Positions 10,001 to 19,223 of a stretch of DNA of 64,000 nucleotides are shown here, piece by piece. Every line of letters begins with the position of its first letter. Within the stretch, counting starts at the first letter, position 1. Under the pieces are notes generated by a model, which had not been told where the DNA came from, did not search any database, and worked only from the letters and a program-made list of their open reading frames with translations. Made by a program: the position numbers and the translations under genes. Where the stretch lies: positions 868,001 to 932,000 of the forward strand of contig JAACMV010000018.1 in NCBI GenBank assembly GCA_010909725.1, read 5' to 3'. The stretch comes from Picochlorum sp. 'celeri' (taxonomy: Eukaryota; Chlorophyta; Trebouxiophyceae).

Positions 10001-10093
10001 TCAGACATTATCAACGAAGGGATAATTGTCTCAAAGTATTCCATGGAACATCACAAAATCTCAGTCCTGCAGCATGCCTTATCATCTGCCTGA
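7079..10093 (+). CDS. DAGL: Diacylglycerol lipase-like (class 3 lipase), multi-pass
   Basis: Single-exon 1004-residue protein starting at ATG 7079 (MPQLRLFNRRWY). Hydrophobic spans lie at about residues 18-40, 57-82, 98-117 and 321-338; the 150-300 region between spans 3 and 4 is Cys-rich with N-glycosylation sites, suggesting an extracytoplasmic loop. The C-terminal half is an alpha/beta-hydrolase lipase: SVRGT near the start of the fold, the nucleophile elbow GHSLGAA with Ser810, then LHCFAFNPPGG, the Asp candidate in GYDVISR and a late His candidate in the C-terminus (MEHHKISV). The four-span layout, the MP..RRW start and the FxPPGG stretch match animal-type sn-1-specific diacylglycerol lipases, which release 2-monoacylglycerol. 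The long insert at ~700-750 is typical of the DAGL lid region. Substrate is inferred. Confidence 0.88.
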   Translation: MPQLRLFNRRWYASTDTQPVIALIMLLFHMMLLIATVVIWAILRSSDFYCDVKNELRACVIGVSVVFMLFVIVEFVIIIVGLRGGPFHERKRRLVPLGLYVQTGLILCHLGFTVFGTYLAFNPSVAELCWRSNPCYVANGDVPSFCVPEQYNLVGSVVLDADCSWITSHYNEVSRCLDNWFKLGNDWLNDAYNSSLGPPFFEKSTPSKCGLSLTLIPVYNVSYLGDAGASVGGIPEAAGYLLDNIMLESLKVIGLVSDSYPWVTSQNYDSITRPARLVPWADCSALDACEKALLNSCGEWNIIQGLPNGTDEKGLFRACVYISWASLVFTLALMILVFNANPDYSSSESWMKSLERVGKLFGFRDALVNSITEEGFSASEEFGVLLAQLFGGIDMDLTDKILGLYLAGERTFWRRLKHAHSMLAMHGHSQMPCKKGFWRAVCLGVGIDGDLSPDQGPVSISDVQRSNLSSMAMAEDGVYSPESSQQPMAISHSIIRLETPISLHEGGKSFDERESYTRQSINSVGNVVGDSKVVKIMVPVNINPLRLEPPIDSQSAATFYMDHCRGSVESDVLQEALYYSWFAKAAYGLQERRWKAAASGNVVVDTTDYCLSRQCCLPVSTPLQLKERFRKRNFDAIIKLTGIPPEDFLYVSYASTSFGLLPYLIMLDRKKRTVVLSVRGTVGLNDLMTDLLSQPVDINAFLPQSMLSKAPKNVDGTPIKMFGHAGILSSAKAILDSLEKHCLFFQSNKNKNIEVRKLSEQITMQSKKFRENLKALSRRNEVQFPLERAQAALFEALEVLKYDIIVTGHSLGAAVASMISMCLRETYPSLHCFAFNPPGGLASPAVSQLTQDFCTSVVVGYDVISRLSIANVKNLIDDVALSLCRCNRPKLKIAMDIILGLRKNPQNAPETYCAIDEIDEEARQVLQEYLSHAKLHAKDVDARMLCPMGNIVFLRPYMMQDDTTEEWDAVYADPSDIINEGIIVSKYSMEHHKISVLQHALSSA

Positions 10094-10449
10094 TGATTTT
10101 TTCAGATGATCAAATCAGGCGCTGATGCTCTGGATTTGAGTCAGGATGTACAACTTTATTCTCTGAATCAACAGAGATGAATAATAAATTGGTAAAGTGA
10201 AATTGTATTTCATAAGTGTAACATTACACTCACAACGAATGAATAAGCAGAAACGAGTGCCTCAACCGACCATCAAGATGACTGCGTTATGCCAGATATT
10301 ATTGTGGCTTCATGCAGGCCAGACTGACTGTTACGCCAAGTAACGTCACGTAACGAAGTATTACGTGACGGTTCAGCGGTAGCGTGGCATTCACACCATA
10401 GTGTGCCACGTATAGATATATCTAATTTTCTAGCTTTCCCATCATCTGT
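10094..10449. other. Intergenic with promoter-like inverted repeats
   Basis: About 350 bp between the lipase stop and the next predicted start. The 3' part contains the inverted repeats described at 10344-10410 and a TATA-like TATAGATATATC just after them. I see no gene. Confidence 0.5.
10344..10410. promoter_or_regulatory. Paired inverted repeats upstream of GPI-anchored protein
   Basis: CGTCACGTAA (10344-10353) is mirrored perfectly by TTACGTGACG (10361-10370), and CGTGGCA (10383-10389) by TGCCACG (10404-10410), the second enclosing CACAC/GTGTG. CACGTAA/TTACGTG are ACGT-core elements of the kind bound by plant bZIP factors (family knowledge). The pair sits 40-105 bp upstream of the predicted ATG at 10450, next to a TATA-like stretch, which is the right place for a core promoter. 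Confidence 0.45.
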
Positions 10450-11185
10450 ATGCAAGCATTACTTTTTCTTGGTGCGTTCGATGCATCACACGCTGCCGAC
10501 GTGGCGTTGGATGAAGAAGACCTGCAATTATAATTGTTGTAATTACAACTTGGAATTGCGCGCCTCTGAGGAAACTCCACGCAATGACTACAACTTTTCT
10601 TTCTTTTTGCTTCTTTCAGTTGCCCTTTGTGCGACAAAAGCGTCAGCTGCGACCCTTGGTGAGGCGGTTGCCGGATTGTGTGGACCAATTCTTGATGGAC
10701 TCCAGTTGCCAGGTTTCTCCTTGTTGAAAGCTGCTCTTGATGCTGCAAGCGATATTGATGTGGGAGGTGCGTTTGCCATGAATATATCACCTTGCGTGGT
10801 AGAGAAATCAAACACAAGCAACCTAGACAGTGATACTGCAACCACTCTGTCTCCAACCGAGCAGCTCACCTTCATGGGTGGAGTAGAGGAAGTCAGCTTG
10901 AAGGAATTAGCTGGTGATGTTTTGGCGGGAACAGGGTCTGTCATGGGTCCAGTCAACTCTGCCACTGTGACAGATGTCTTTGCGTGCCCGGATAACAAGC
11001 AAATCGTTCTTGTTGCTGGTGCTGTGCTGCTTGCAACAGCGTTGGCTTCAGCACCAACGAATGCTCCTGAACCAGTAGTGCCCGAGCCAACCACACCTGA
11101 ACCATCTCTTCCTGCTAGTGGTTCAAAATCGTCAAGCATTGGCATGGTAACCATAGTGTCTCTTATTGCTGCACGTTTCCTCTGA
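10450..11185 (+). CDS. Predicted GPI-anchored secreted protein
   Basis: I do not recognise this protein. A 22-nt first coding exon (10450-10471) joined to 10620-11185 gives 195 residues and a textbook signal peptide (MQALLFLVALCATKASA). The 148-nt intron has a GTGCGT donor and a pyrimidine-rich TTCTTTCAG acceptor. Without the splice the frame has no well-placed ATG-led signal sequence, which is why I prefer this model. The mature part is Ala/Leu/Val-rich with a few Cys (LCGPILDGL, ISPCVVE, VFACPDN). A PEP-TTPEP-rich linker follows (~155-170), then SGSKSSSIG and a short hydrophobic tail (MVTIVSLIAARFL), the layout of a GPI-attachment signal. It is probably a cell-surface protein. An alternative is an unspliced start at ATG 10481. 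Confidence 0.6.
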
Positions 11186-11636
11186 GTTCAGGGAATGGTG
11201 TCATCATCAGCAAATACAGAGAAGAAATGATTACCTTCCCCCAGTGTGAGGGCAGTACCAACTGCAGTTTCTTTAATAAGCTGTACCACAGCCAGGTAGT
11301 TCAACATTCCAGTAAGGCTTCGTTCTCATAATCATTAGTGCGATGGAATAGATCTGTACTCCTCATGCCAACAGTGTTGTTTCTCTTATAAGACATAATT
11401 ATGTCCTCTTCACGGAACTCGGATCTGAGATCTGAGCTCTCCAACATCAAACAACAGCCTGATCATCAATGTAGCCTCCTCAACAACCATGAATGTAATA
11501 TACTTTTTAGACTGAGGTATCAGATATCTGTTATTTTCCATACGTGGCTATTTCTGCTACTTTTCTGAGGACGCGACGACTGACATGTTGCTGTAATTCT
11601 GTGATACATCACACATCATCTCATATATAGCAAAAT
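11186..11636. other. Intergenic, no gene seen
   Basis: About 450 bp between two plus-strand genes. It contains AT-rich stretches and the 3' flank of the GPI-protein gene. I find no open frame or RNA fold worth naming. Confidence 0.5.
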
Positions 11637-12302
11637 ATGAATAGAAAAGCGATTCAGATCCACGATGTGGTCAACCTGTGGTTGATTCCAATCGTTGGGG
11701 TATTAACTGTTCTGGGTATGTCCGCGGGCAACGACAGCCGTGGTATTCTGTCTCTTCTCACGGGTACCTGGTGATGATGATGTGCAGGTCTTTTAGATGT
11801 GGTCAACCCAGTGCGGGTGACTGAAGTGTTTGTAGTCTACGTCGCCATTGATGTGGTGTGGTTACTTGTCCAACCAGACGCAGTCCCTTCACTCCCAAAT
11901 GTGATACTGCTGCACCACGCAGTCACGATTGTATTGCTCTTGTTCCCTATTTGGTACAATGATCTCGCTATTTATACCTGTTGGGACGGGTTGTGTGAGA
12001 TCAACACCTTCTTTCTGATTGCACGGAGGCAGTTTAAACCATATAGAAACATTCTCGGAATCATGTATTGGGCCACGTTTATTCCAATGCGAACTATATT
12101 GTATCCAATCATGTTGGTTGAGTTCTATTATAGAATGCAAGAGCACGAGTTCTGGAAATTGTTGGTGGTATGCGGATGCCAGACGGTGTTGATTGTGTTC
12201 AACTTTGTCTTGCTGTGGATGGGAGCCAGCAAGTCGTTGAAACGTAAATGGAAGGAAGACGCAGATAAAAAAAAGTCTAGTGACCCAAAAAAAGTCTCCT
12301 GA
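11637..12302 (+). CDS. TLC-domain membrane protein
   Basis: Exons 11637-11715 and 11788-12302 (72-nt GTATGT...GCAG intron) encode 197 residues starting MNRKAIQIHD. Five or six hydrophobic spans cover most of the protein. The His pair in LLHHAVTIVLLLFP, followed by an acidic/Asn segment CEINTFFLIARR, is the hallmark arrangement of TRAM-LAG1-CLN8 (TLC) domains, which includes ceramide synthases and lipid regulators of endoplasmic reticulum and plasma membrane. The protein is short for a ceramide synthase and lacks a Lag1 motif I can see, so a small TLCD-type lipid protein is more likely. The C-terminus is Lys-rich (KRKWKEDADKKKS), fitting a cytosolic tail or a KKxx-like retention signal. Its stop lies 14 bp from the stop of the convergent binding-protein gene. 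Confidence 0.7.
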
Positions 12303-12316
12303 TATATATGTAGTTC

Positions 12317-13315
12317 TTAACATGTAGTGCTGTATAGTACAGCTGGAAAATTCTCCACGCCAGGAGACGTGTGATGTTGTAGAATATGACAAAGCCATTC
12401 TAGGGCATCCACGAGACGTGGCCCAGGCCTGTTGAACATTTGGTTTCCATCCACGCAATATACCTTGGCTTGTATCTTTTCTTTCCACCATGGTTTCGAA
12501 AACAGACACGCCTGTGCCTCCTCAAGAGTCTTCTCGAGATTTAAGCCACAGGGCGCAATGATGATGATGTCTGGATTTGACTGGATCAGTGCATCAACCT
12601 CGACAGTGATTGATTTACCGGCGCCCTGGCCCTCGCCTGCACACGGATTCAAAGGATGCTCAGCTCCAGCAATACGCAACAGCTGGGGCGTCCAATGGCC
12701 TCCCACGAAAATTGGATCAGTCCATTCCAACAAGGCTACATTCTTCCGTGGCAAAGAACTGTTGCTTTTTGTAACGGATGCCACGGTCGCAATCCTCGTT
12801 TCCAACCTATCTCGTAGTCTCTTGGCTGCTTCTGGAACGCACAACGCTTCTCCAATCTTTGTTATATCCTCTAGCACCTGCTCAAGGTTCTGAGGATTGG
12901 TGTCCACAAGACGAGGCTGTGGATCCATACCAGATGCAAGAGATTCAACCACACAGTAATCCACAGAACACACTTTACACAGCGATTGTGTCACAATCAC
13001 ATCTGGCCGTAATGTCTTGAGCAACTCTACATCCACAGAATACAAGCCCTCTCCAGTATCAAGATGCTTCCGTACTTGTGCATCCACATCTTTGCTGTCT
13101 GTAAATGTTATCGTTGAGGAGGTCAAGTGAGGCAAGTCAAGCACACCCATATCCTCTGGATGATCACATTCATGAGAGACCCCGACAAGCTGAACATCAA
13201 TTGATGGCAATGAAGCATCTCCTCCCTGGGTTGTGCTTCTGTGCTCTTGAATAATGTAAGCAATAAGTTCAGTCGCCGAAGGAAGCAAAGAAACCACTCG
13301 TATTGTTCGAGTCAT
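12317..13315 (-). CDS. BtuF-like (cobalamin/siderophore-type) binding protein, cytosolic form
   Basis: Single-exon gene of 332 residues beginning at ATG 13315 (MTRTIRVVSLLPSATEL). The motifs are those of a bacterial periplasmic-binding-protein subfamily related to BtuF: VSLLPSATEL, VGVSHECDHPEDM, VTQSLCKVCSVDYC, LLEWTDPIFVGGHW, IIAPCGLNLEKT and a conserved C-terminal segment around CVDGNQMFNRPGPRLV. In bacteria such proteins bind cobalamin or ferric chelates for an ABC importer. Here there is no signal peptide or transmembrane span, so the product should be soluble inside the cell and its ligand is unknown; related cytosolic forms occur in plants and algae as I recall. It is divergent from MON2 across a 439-bp gap. 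Confidence 0.82.
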   Translation of the reverse strand: MTRTIRVVSLLPSATELIAYIIQEHRSTTQGGDASLPSIDVQLVGVSHECDHPEDMGVLDLPHLTSSTITFTDSKDVDAQVRKHLDTGEGLYSVDVELLKTLRPDVIVTQSLCKVCSVDYCVVESLASGMDPQPRLVDTNPQNLEQVLEDITKIGEALCVPEAAKRLRDRLETRIATVASVTKSNSSLPRKNVALLEWTDPIFVGGHWTPQLLRIAGAEHPLNPCAGEGQGAGKSITVEVDALIQSNPDIIIIAPCGLNLEKTLEEAQACLFSKPWWKEKIQAKVYCVDGNQMFNRPGPRLVDALEWLCHILQHHTSPGVENFPAVLYSTTC

Positions 13316-13754
13316 CGCCGATGTATAATGGGTTTGTATTTATCAAGGTATACTATGAATTAGATTTGGTTGACGTGACCCGATGCCACGGATTCAAGTA
13401 GAGAGCCTCTCGTAGTTCCTTGAATAGGCTATATAAAACAAGAGTAAGAAATTCATCCTGGAGTATCCCAAGGCAATCCAGGAATACAGCAATGATCAGA
13501 TATTATTTTCTAAATATTTAGTCAAGTGGTACTGTATCTGTACCGGTTCTACCGATAACGAATCGCAAAACTGGAACGAATCTCCGAATCACTGAAGAGA
13601 ATTGAGTAGAATCTTCTGACAAGGTCATCATTTGCAAAGGAATACTGATCATCAAAGGTTATACAGTATTACAGAGAGTGTTTGAGTAATTCTATGCTGC
13701 AGATAGGATAAGACAGGGTTGTTGAGCTCGTACAAGGTGCAGAGTCTATTCAGT
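13316..13754. other. Divergent promoter region, no gene seen
   Basis: 439 bp separate the starts of the BtuF-like gene (-) and MON2 (+). AT-rich, with no ATG-led frame of interest. The upstream TTG at 13719 that is in frame with MON2 was not used as a start. Confidence 0.5.
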
Positions 13755-16700
13755 ATGGCAACAGGTGGGGCACCACACCAAACAACGACGAGCAGTTTGG
13801 AAAGTGAATTTCGTCAGTTGGCTGTAAGTGCACGGAAATCAGAGAGTTTTGTGACACAGATTTTTTCATCTGGGTCTGGGGCGCAGAATGAAATCAAGGA
13901 GTCTGCAGAACGAGTGTTGGTAGTGTTGAGGAATTCCTCGTCGCTGGAAGAGTTGCAGACTCGCAAAGATGAGGTGGTCAAACCATTGCAATTGGCGTGT
14001 GAGAGTGCATCGCCGAAATTGATTGCTTTGTCTCTGAGTATTTTACAAAAGCTGATTAGCTGTGATGTGTTTGGGAATAAAAAGGAGGACTGCCAGTTTG
14101 TCATGAGTGTTTTGGCAGGCGTTGAAAAGGTGAATGATGAAGCTGTGCAGTTGAAGATTTTGCAGACGAGCTTGATTTTGCTTCAGTCACCGATTCATCC
14201 GACCAATGCTGATTCTATTTGCTCGTTGTTGAGTTTGTGTTTTCGATCGATGATACCGAAAGGGAGGAATACTCAGGTGATGAGCACGGCAGCAGCGACG
14301 GTGAGGCAGGCTGTGGCTATTATATTTTCCTACGTGGATGTGTCTAAAGAAGTGGAAAGGCTGAATATTCAAGGAGAAGATACTTCTAATGATTCTGAGG
14401 TAGAGGACGAGTCTAGAGAAGCTTTAAAGGCGTGTCAGAGGCTGTTGGAAGATTTGATAGCACTTTCGAGTGGGTCTCCAGCTAGGTGGATCAAGACTCC
14501 GTCACTGCCACGAACATCAAGCTTGGAGATACTGGATTTCGCGCTTTTAAGTAGTCCAGAGCTATTCAAAGCACTTCCTGAATTTGAAAGTTCCTTGTCG
14601 CTGCGTATAATTCAGTTGCTGCAGTCTCAACTACAGGATTACTTGGATGCTGTGACAAATTCTGGAGGGACTCAAAATTTCCACCCATTCAAGGCCGTGT
14701 TGCGGTGCATCCGCACATTGTTGCTTTTATATCATGAGCGATTGGGTGCTCGCTGCCGTGGTTTGGTGATGATTCTGCTCAAAGGTGCACAGTCCAGCAT
14801 GTCCATGATCCATAGAGTCACAATATGTCAGATTATTCGGCAACTTTTGGGGGATCCTTCGCTGGTATTGTTCCTGTATGCTACATTTGACTCGTCACAA
14901 GATAAGCAAACCGATATATTGATTGCAATGGTGAACGTTGTGACAGATATTGCAGAGAGTGGCTTGGAAGGGGATGCAGAGGCATACACAAATGGGCCAT
15001 CTCCAAGGATGGATGCAGTTTCTCAAGTGTACTTTTCACGTGAAGTTGCTTTTGATGTGGACATTGAACCTTCGATGCCTGCAAGTTTGCAGAAAACCGC
15101 GTGTATTGTGATATCTATGAATGCGGTTTTACGGTGCATGCAGAGCATGTCAATGATTACATATCATTGCCTTGGATTACCGACAGAAGTTGAAGAGCAA
15201 GCGACATCTCCTAGATTCCATAAACCTAGTTTGCCATTGAATAATGTCGATGTTGAGGTATGCAAAGGGATGATGGTCGCTTTCTGGGAACCTATACTAT
15301 CACCAGTGACGAATATATTAAGATCATGTTCTCATGAAAAGTTGGAGATGGAATTGCTCCATTCTGTTCAAATTTTCACGGAAGCAATAGGAAAGCTGCA
15401 TCTGCGCGACCCAATGGCGGCTTGTCTAGATTCATTGTGCAGAATTGCGTTGTCTGGAACTGGAGGAGAACAGGGTGAGATTGGGGAGGACAAACTTGTA
15501 CTTCGATCAAAGAATGTGCAAGCCATGAAGACGATATTTAGAATTGCCAAAGGTTTGGCAAATGACTTGGGCCCAGCTTGGCGCATGGTTCTTGAAGCAA
15601 TGTACTCTTTAGATAATATCTTAATGGATCCAAAATTAGTGCGAAAGCCTGGGGATAAAGAAGGTTCTGTCGATGATTTGGTCATGAGTGAGTGGTCAGT
15701 TGACATGGGTGATGTGGAGGACCTCCGAACTGTGATGCAAGAGCTCTTCATAAGCACACGTGATATGAGCAGTGAAGGTGTTGTTGCTCTACTTGGTGGG
15801 CTGCAGAGTGTTAGTATGCACCATTTACCACAAGCTGAACAAGTTTCACAACCAAAGTACGTGGATCCTTCTGTTTTGAAGATGAGTTGAAAATTTGTCG
15901 TCTGACTTGCTGTTGTACTTTTTGTAGGATGTCAGCGTTAAATAGAATGGTGGACGTTTTACTGGCGAACTCATTCCGAGTATATGACTTATGGGGGATA
16001 TTTTTGAGCCACGTGCTCGAACTTGTTGCTGATTCAAAAGCCAGTATCAGAGAAGCTGCTGTAGAAGCGCTTGGGAGGGCAATTACAGGCACTCTAACGA
16101 ATCTTAATGTCTCTGTTGAAGAGGAATCCACCGGGGGCCTGGAACATATGCTTTTGGTAGCATTAGAGGCGCTTCATAATGATGACAAGGAGGTGGATGT
16201 CCAAGTTGGTGTTTTGAAAGTCTTGGCTCAAGTTCTGCAACGAAACGGAGAAAGATTGACTGATGGATGGACTCCAGTATTTCGGTTGCTTGCTGCTGTA
16301 GCAGAAAACAATTCTCCTGACACTGTACCCCTTGGCTGTGAGTCACTGCAAATTATATACAACAACTTTATGGACAAGATGTCTCTGAAGAAGATTCAAA
16401 AGTGCTTGGAGGTGGCAGAACTCTACGGCAAGCAACAGGCTGACATTAATGTGAGTTTGACTGTCATAAGCCTGCTATGGAATGTTGGAGACATGTTGGG
16501 AACACGATCTGCGGAAGAGGGACAGGCTCAGGAGGATGCAGGTCCTGTCAGGTACACTGATGAAGTTGAAGTGCTTTTTGAGGTCATCTACAATGCTCTG
16601 TTTAATATCTCGAGAGACAGTCGACCAGAAGTGCGAAATAGCGGAGCAAGAACACTGTTCGCAGTGGCAACAGCGCATGGAAATCGCCTGTCTGTACACC

Positions 16701-19152
16701 TTTGGAAGGAGGTTCTGTGGGAAAACCTCTTCCCATTGCTCCGGTATGCCTTCCATATGAGTGTCACTTCATCCAAAGAGGAGGCAGAGGCTGCCTTGCT
16801 TGGCAAATCGAAAGGCGAACAAGTGCGCCTGGTTGTCCACCATTCGAGAAATACTGAACAGAAACAGTGGGATGAAACCGTTGTTGTCTGTTTGGCTGGT
16901 ATGACTCGGCTGATTCGAAGTCATTTGGGAATCATGTCTCAACTGGATGGTTTTGAGGAGGGCTGGTCTGAACTGATGGTTGTAGTGGAGAGCAGCCTTG
17001 CTGGAGGACGGAAGGAAGTTGCTCTCGCAGCGATGAATTTAATCAGCGGACTCATGGGAACGACACGTGTGGACATCAACAATCTCATGTGGCAAAGAGG
17101 TATTCGGGCTTTGGATGTTGGGGTCGTGGCAGCTACAAGTTCTGGCTGTCAGGTTCCTCTCGGTGCACGAACAGAGCTAGTTAATGTTATTGGAGCACTC
17201 TACGAGGGCAATCGACAGCGTTTTGATAGAACATCATCCTTGGAAGTATACAAGTGGATTGAAAGTTTCTGTAGGAATCCGTGGAGCGAAGACGATGCAG
17301 GAAATCCAGTCCAGCCAGTAGGAATGCCTCCTGTGCAGAAAACAGCTCTCAATGTGCTATTGAAGCTCCAGCCAACACACGACGAGACTTTGTGGCCAGA
17401 CTACCTGGAGACGGTAGCAAAGCTCCTGGATCCAGAGCATGCCATTGCTCTCATGGATTCTCAGGCAGCAACTTCTGGAGTCAAGCATAGTGGTGCCGTG
17501 GAACATGATAATGCTACGAGTGAACCTCTTCCACCGCCCTCTTCAGCACAGTATCGATTCGCCCTCAACGCTGCCTTTGTTGAAAGGGTTATGGAGCAAC
17601 TGACAATTCTCTTCGAGCAGGCACCTTTGCATGCCAGGGCAGCTGCATTCCCTGGCGTAGTCGATGTTCTAGGACGATGTATGGAGGTATGTTGGATTAG
17701 TTTTTGTGATTTGAAAGCGTATTGACTGGGCCATGGGGCAAAAAGATGCCAACTAGCAAAAGTGTTCTGTTCGCGCCCGGGTTTGAACCGAGGACCTTCA
17801 GCGTGTAAAGCTGACGCGCTAACCAACTGCGCCACGCGAACGGAAGACAGTACAAATTGGAATTTCCTGTCAGCCCAGTGCAGCACGAAGGCGGCCGAGG
17901 CGTGTTTCCGTCACGTTTGGCCCAATTTATGTCTTTTCATGAGGTGACATTGCTCTAATGACATGCGTGAATTTTTCAAATGCAGTTGAAGTTCAGGGCT
18001 TATGAGCAGACATTGTGGAGAACGGCTGCTAATGTTTTCTTGAGACTCGTTCCTGTTGGAGTTACTGCGGTAGATGCGGTCAATCGGAGAAAGGAGCGTG
18101 CGGAAGATGAAGATGAGATGAAGATAAGGGATAGGGCATGGTTTTCTCTGTCCAATGCGCTCTCAAAATTTCTCCTGGGGTCACACACTCAACCTGCTCC
18201 TGAATTTGAGACAGACTCGAGAATTCCCACCACAGCTGGGCCATCCCTGGATCCTTCCAAGGAATCGGGAGAAGATGCGGATTCTATTCCAGTGATTCCG
18301 TATGTGTCCAGTACAAAGAGCAAAAGAAAGGGCAGGCTATTCTCACTCCGTGCACACCAGGATCCATCATCACCCCATGATGCCCAGGAGCATAATGTCT
18401 TGCCTCCAGAATCGAATGGATCCACCGAAAAGACAGTAAATGACGCTAGAGATAAAGCAGATTATGATTTGGATCTTAGAATGTTGGATTGTCTGACAGA
18501 TGACATTTTAACGGCTTGTGGAACAGCAAGTCAGCCAGCAATTGATGGATTGATTCAGATCATTGAGCAGGGCATTAAACCACCAAAAGACAAACAAATG
18601 CAAGGATCATCAAATCAGGCAAACTTTGGCCTGATTTGCATCCGCAAAATGTATGTTTTATGTAGTAGAGGGACGAGTAACAGCAAACAACGGGTCGGTG
18701 ACGAAGATCAGATGCTGTATGAGGAGGTATCACGTGTACGAAACCATGTTGCTACATGTGCTTTGCCTCGTTTTCTGAAACAATGCCACGAAACGATCTT
18801 GGAATTTTCGGAAGAATCACAATATTCACATTTGGGTGATCGACCAGTGGAGAGGCCGAAACTGGAAGAGATTATATGCATCCTGGAAGTTTTAGCAACG
18901 ATGACGCTGGCCCCTGGTGTCGTGGATGCAATTCTTCCTCCGGATGATCCCATGACAGAATACATCAAATTGATGAGAAAGAGGCCAGATGTTGTCAGTA
19001 GGGGTAAGGAGAGGACACATCTTCTCTTTCTCTATGATTCCTTATGTTCCCTGATCACCTGCAGAGACAGCCGGGTGCGAGAGATGGTTCGTGATGTTAT
19101 GGGTTTAGCTGGAGCTGACCTTGGAATATCACTGAATGCGGGCGTTTTGTGA
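13755..19152 (+). CDS. MON2: MON2 homologue (Sec7/BIG-related Golgi scaffold)
   Basis: Three exons (13755-15856, 15928-17686, 17986-19152) encode 1675 residues, close to animal MON2 (~1700). The start ATG was chosen over an upstream in-frame TTG. The N-terminus (LESEFRQLAVSARKS, then SLEELQTRKDEVVKPL and SPKLIALSLSILQKLIS) corresponds to the DCB domain, followed by an HUS-like region and long alpha-solenoid repeats (SIREAAVEALGRA, SRPEVRNSGARTLFAVA). No Sec7 catalytic domain is present, which distinguishes MON2 from the BIG/GBF ARF exchange factors. MON2 acts at the trans-Golgi/endosome boundary with phospholipid flippases and retromer-linked transport. Introns are 71 and 299 nt; the second carries a tRNA gene on the opposite strand. 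The stop is 71 bp from the convergent TWD40-1 stop. Confidence 0.88.
17758..17761 (-). terminator. Pol III terminator of tRNA-Val
   Basis: A TTTT run on the minus strand starts 6 nt after the tRNA 3' end; a further TTTTT lies shortly beyond. This is the standard Pol III stop signal. Confidence 0.65.
17768..17841 (-). tRNA. trnV-UAC: tRNA-Val (anticodon TAC)
   Basis: On the minus strand the 74-nt sequence folds fully: perfect 7-bp acceptor stem (GTTCGCG/CGCGAAC), 4-bp D stem GCGC/GCGC, anticodon stem TCAGC/GCTGA around loop TTTACAC (anticodon TAC, reads GUA), 5-nt variable loop, T stem CTCGG/CCGGG with loop TTCAAAC, discriminator A. The A box (TGGCGCAGTTGG) and B box (GGTTCAAAC) of a Pol III promoter are intact and a TTTT terminator follows 6 nt downstream (17758-17761). 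No intron and no encoded CCA, as expected for a nuclear tRNA. It lies within MON2 intron 2, antisense to MON2. Confidence 0.95.
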
Positions 19153-19223
19153 TGGCTACAGGATTTTGATTTGAACACATACGTATTTATACATATCTAT
19201 ATACTGTATATTAATTTTTAGAG

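Noticed and set aside
10588..11154. 188-residue minus-strand frame opposite the GPI-protein gene
   Set aside because: No start context or known motif; it mirrors the Ala/Val/Thr-rich plus-strand coding sequence.
17461..17886. 141-residue minus-strand frame across MON2
   Set aside because: Its distinctive part is just the translated tRNA-Val gene; the rest is the shadow of MON2 exon 2.
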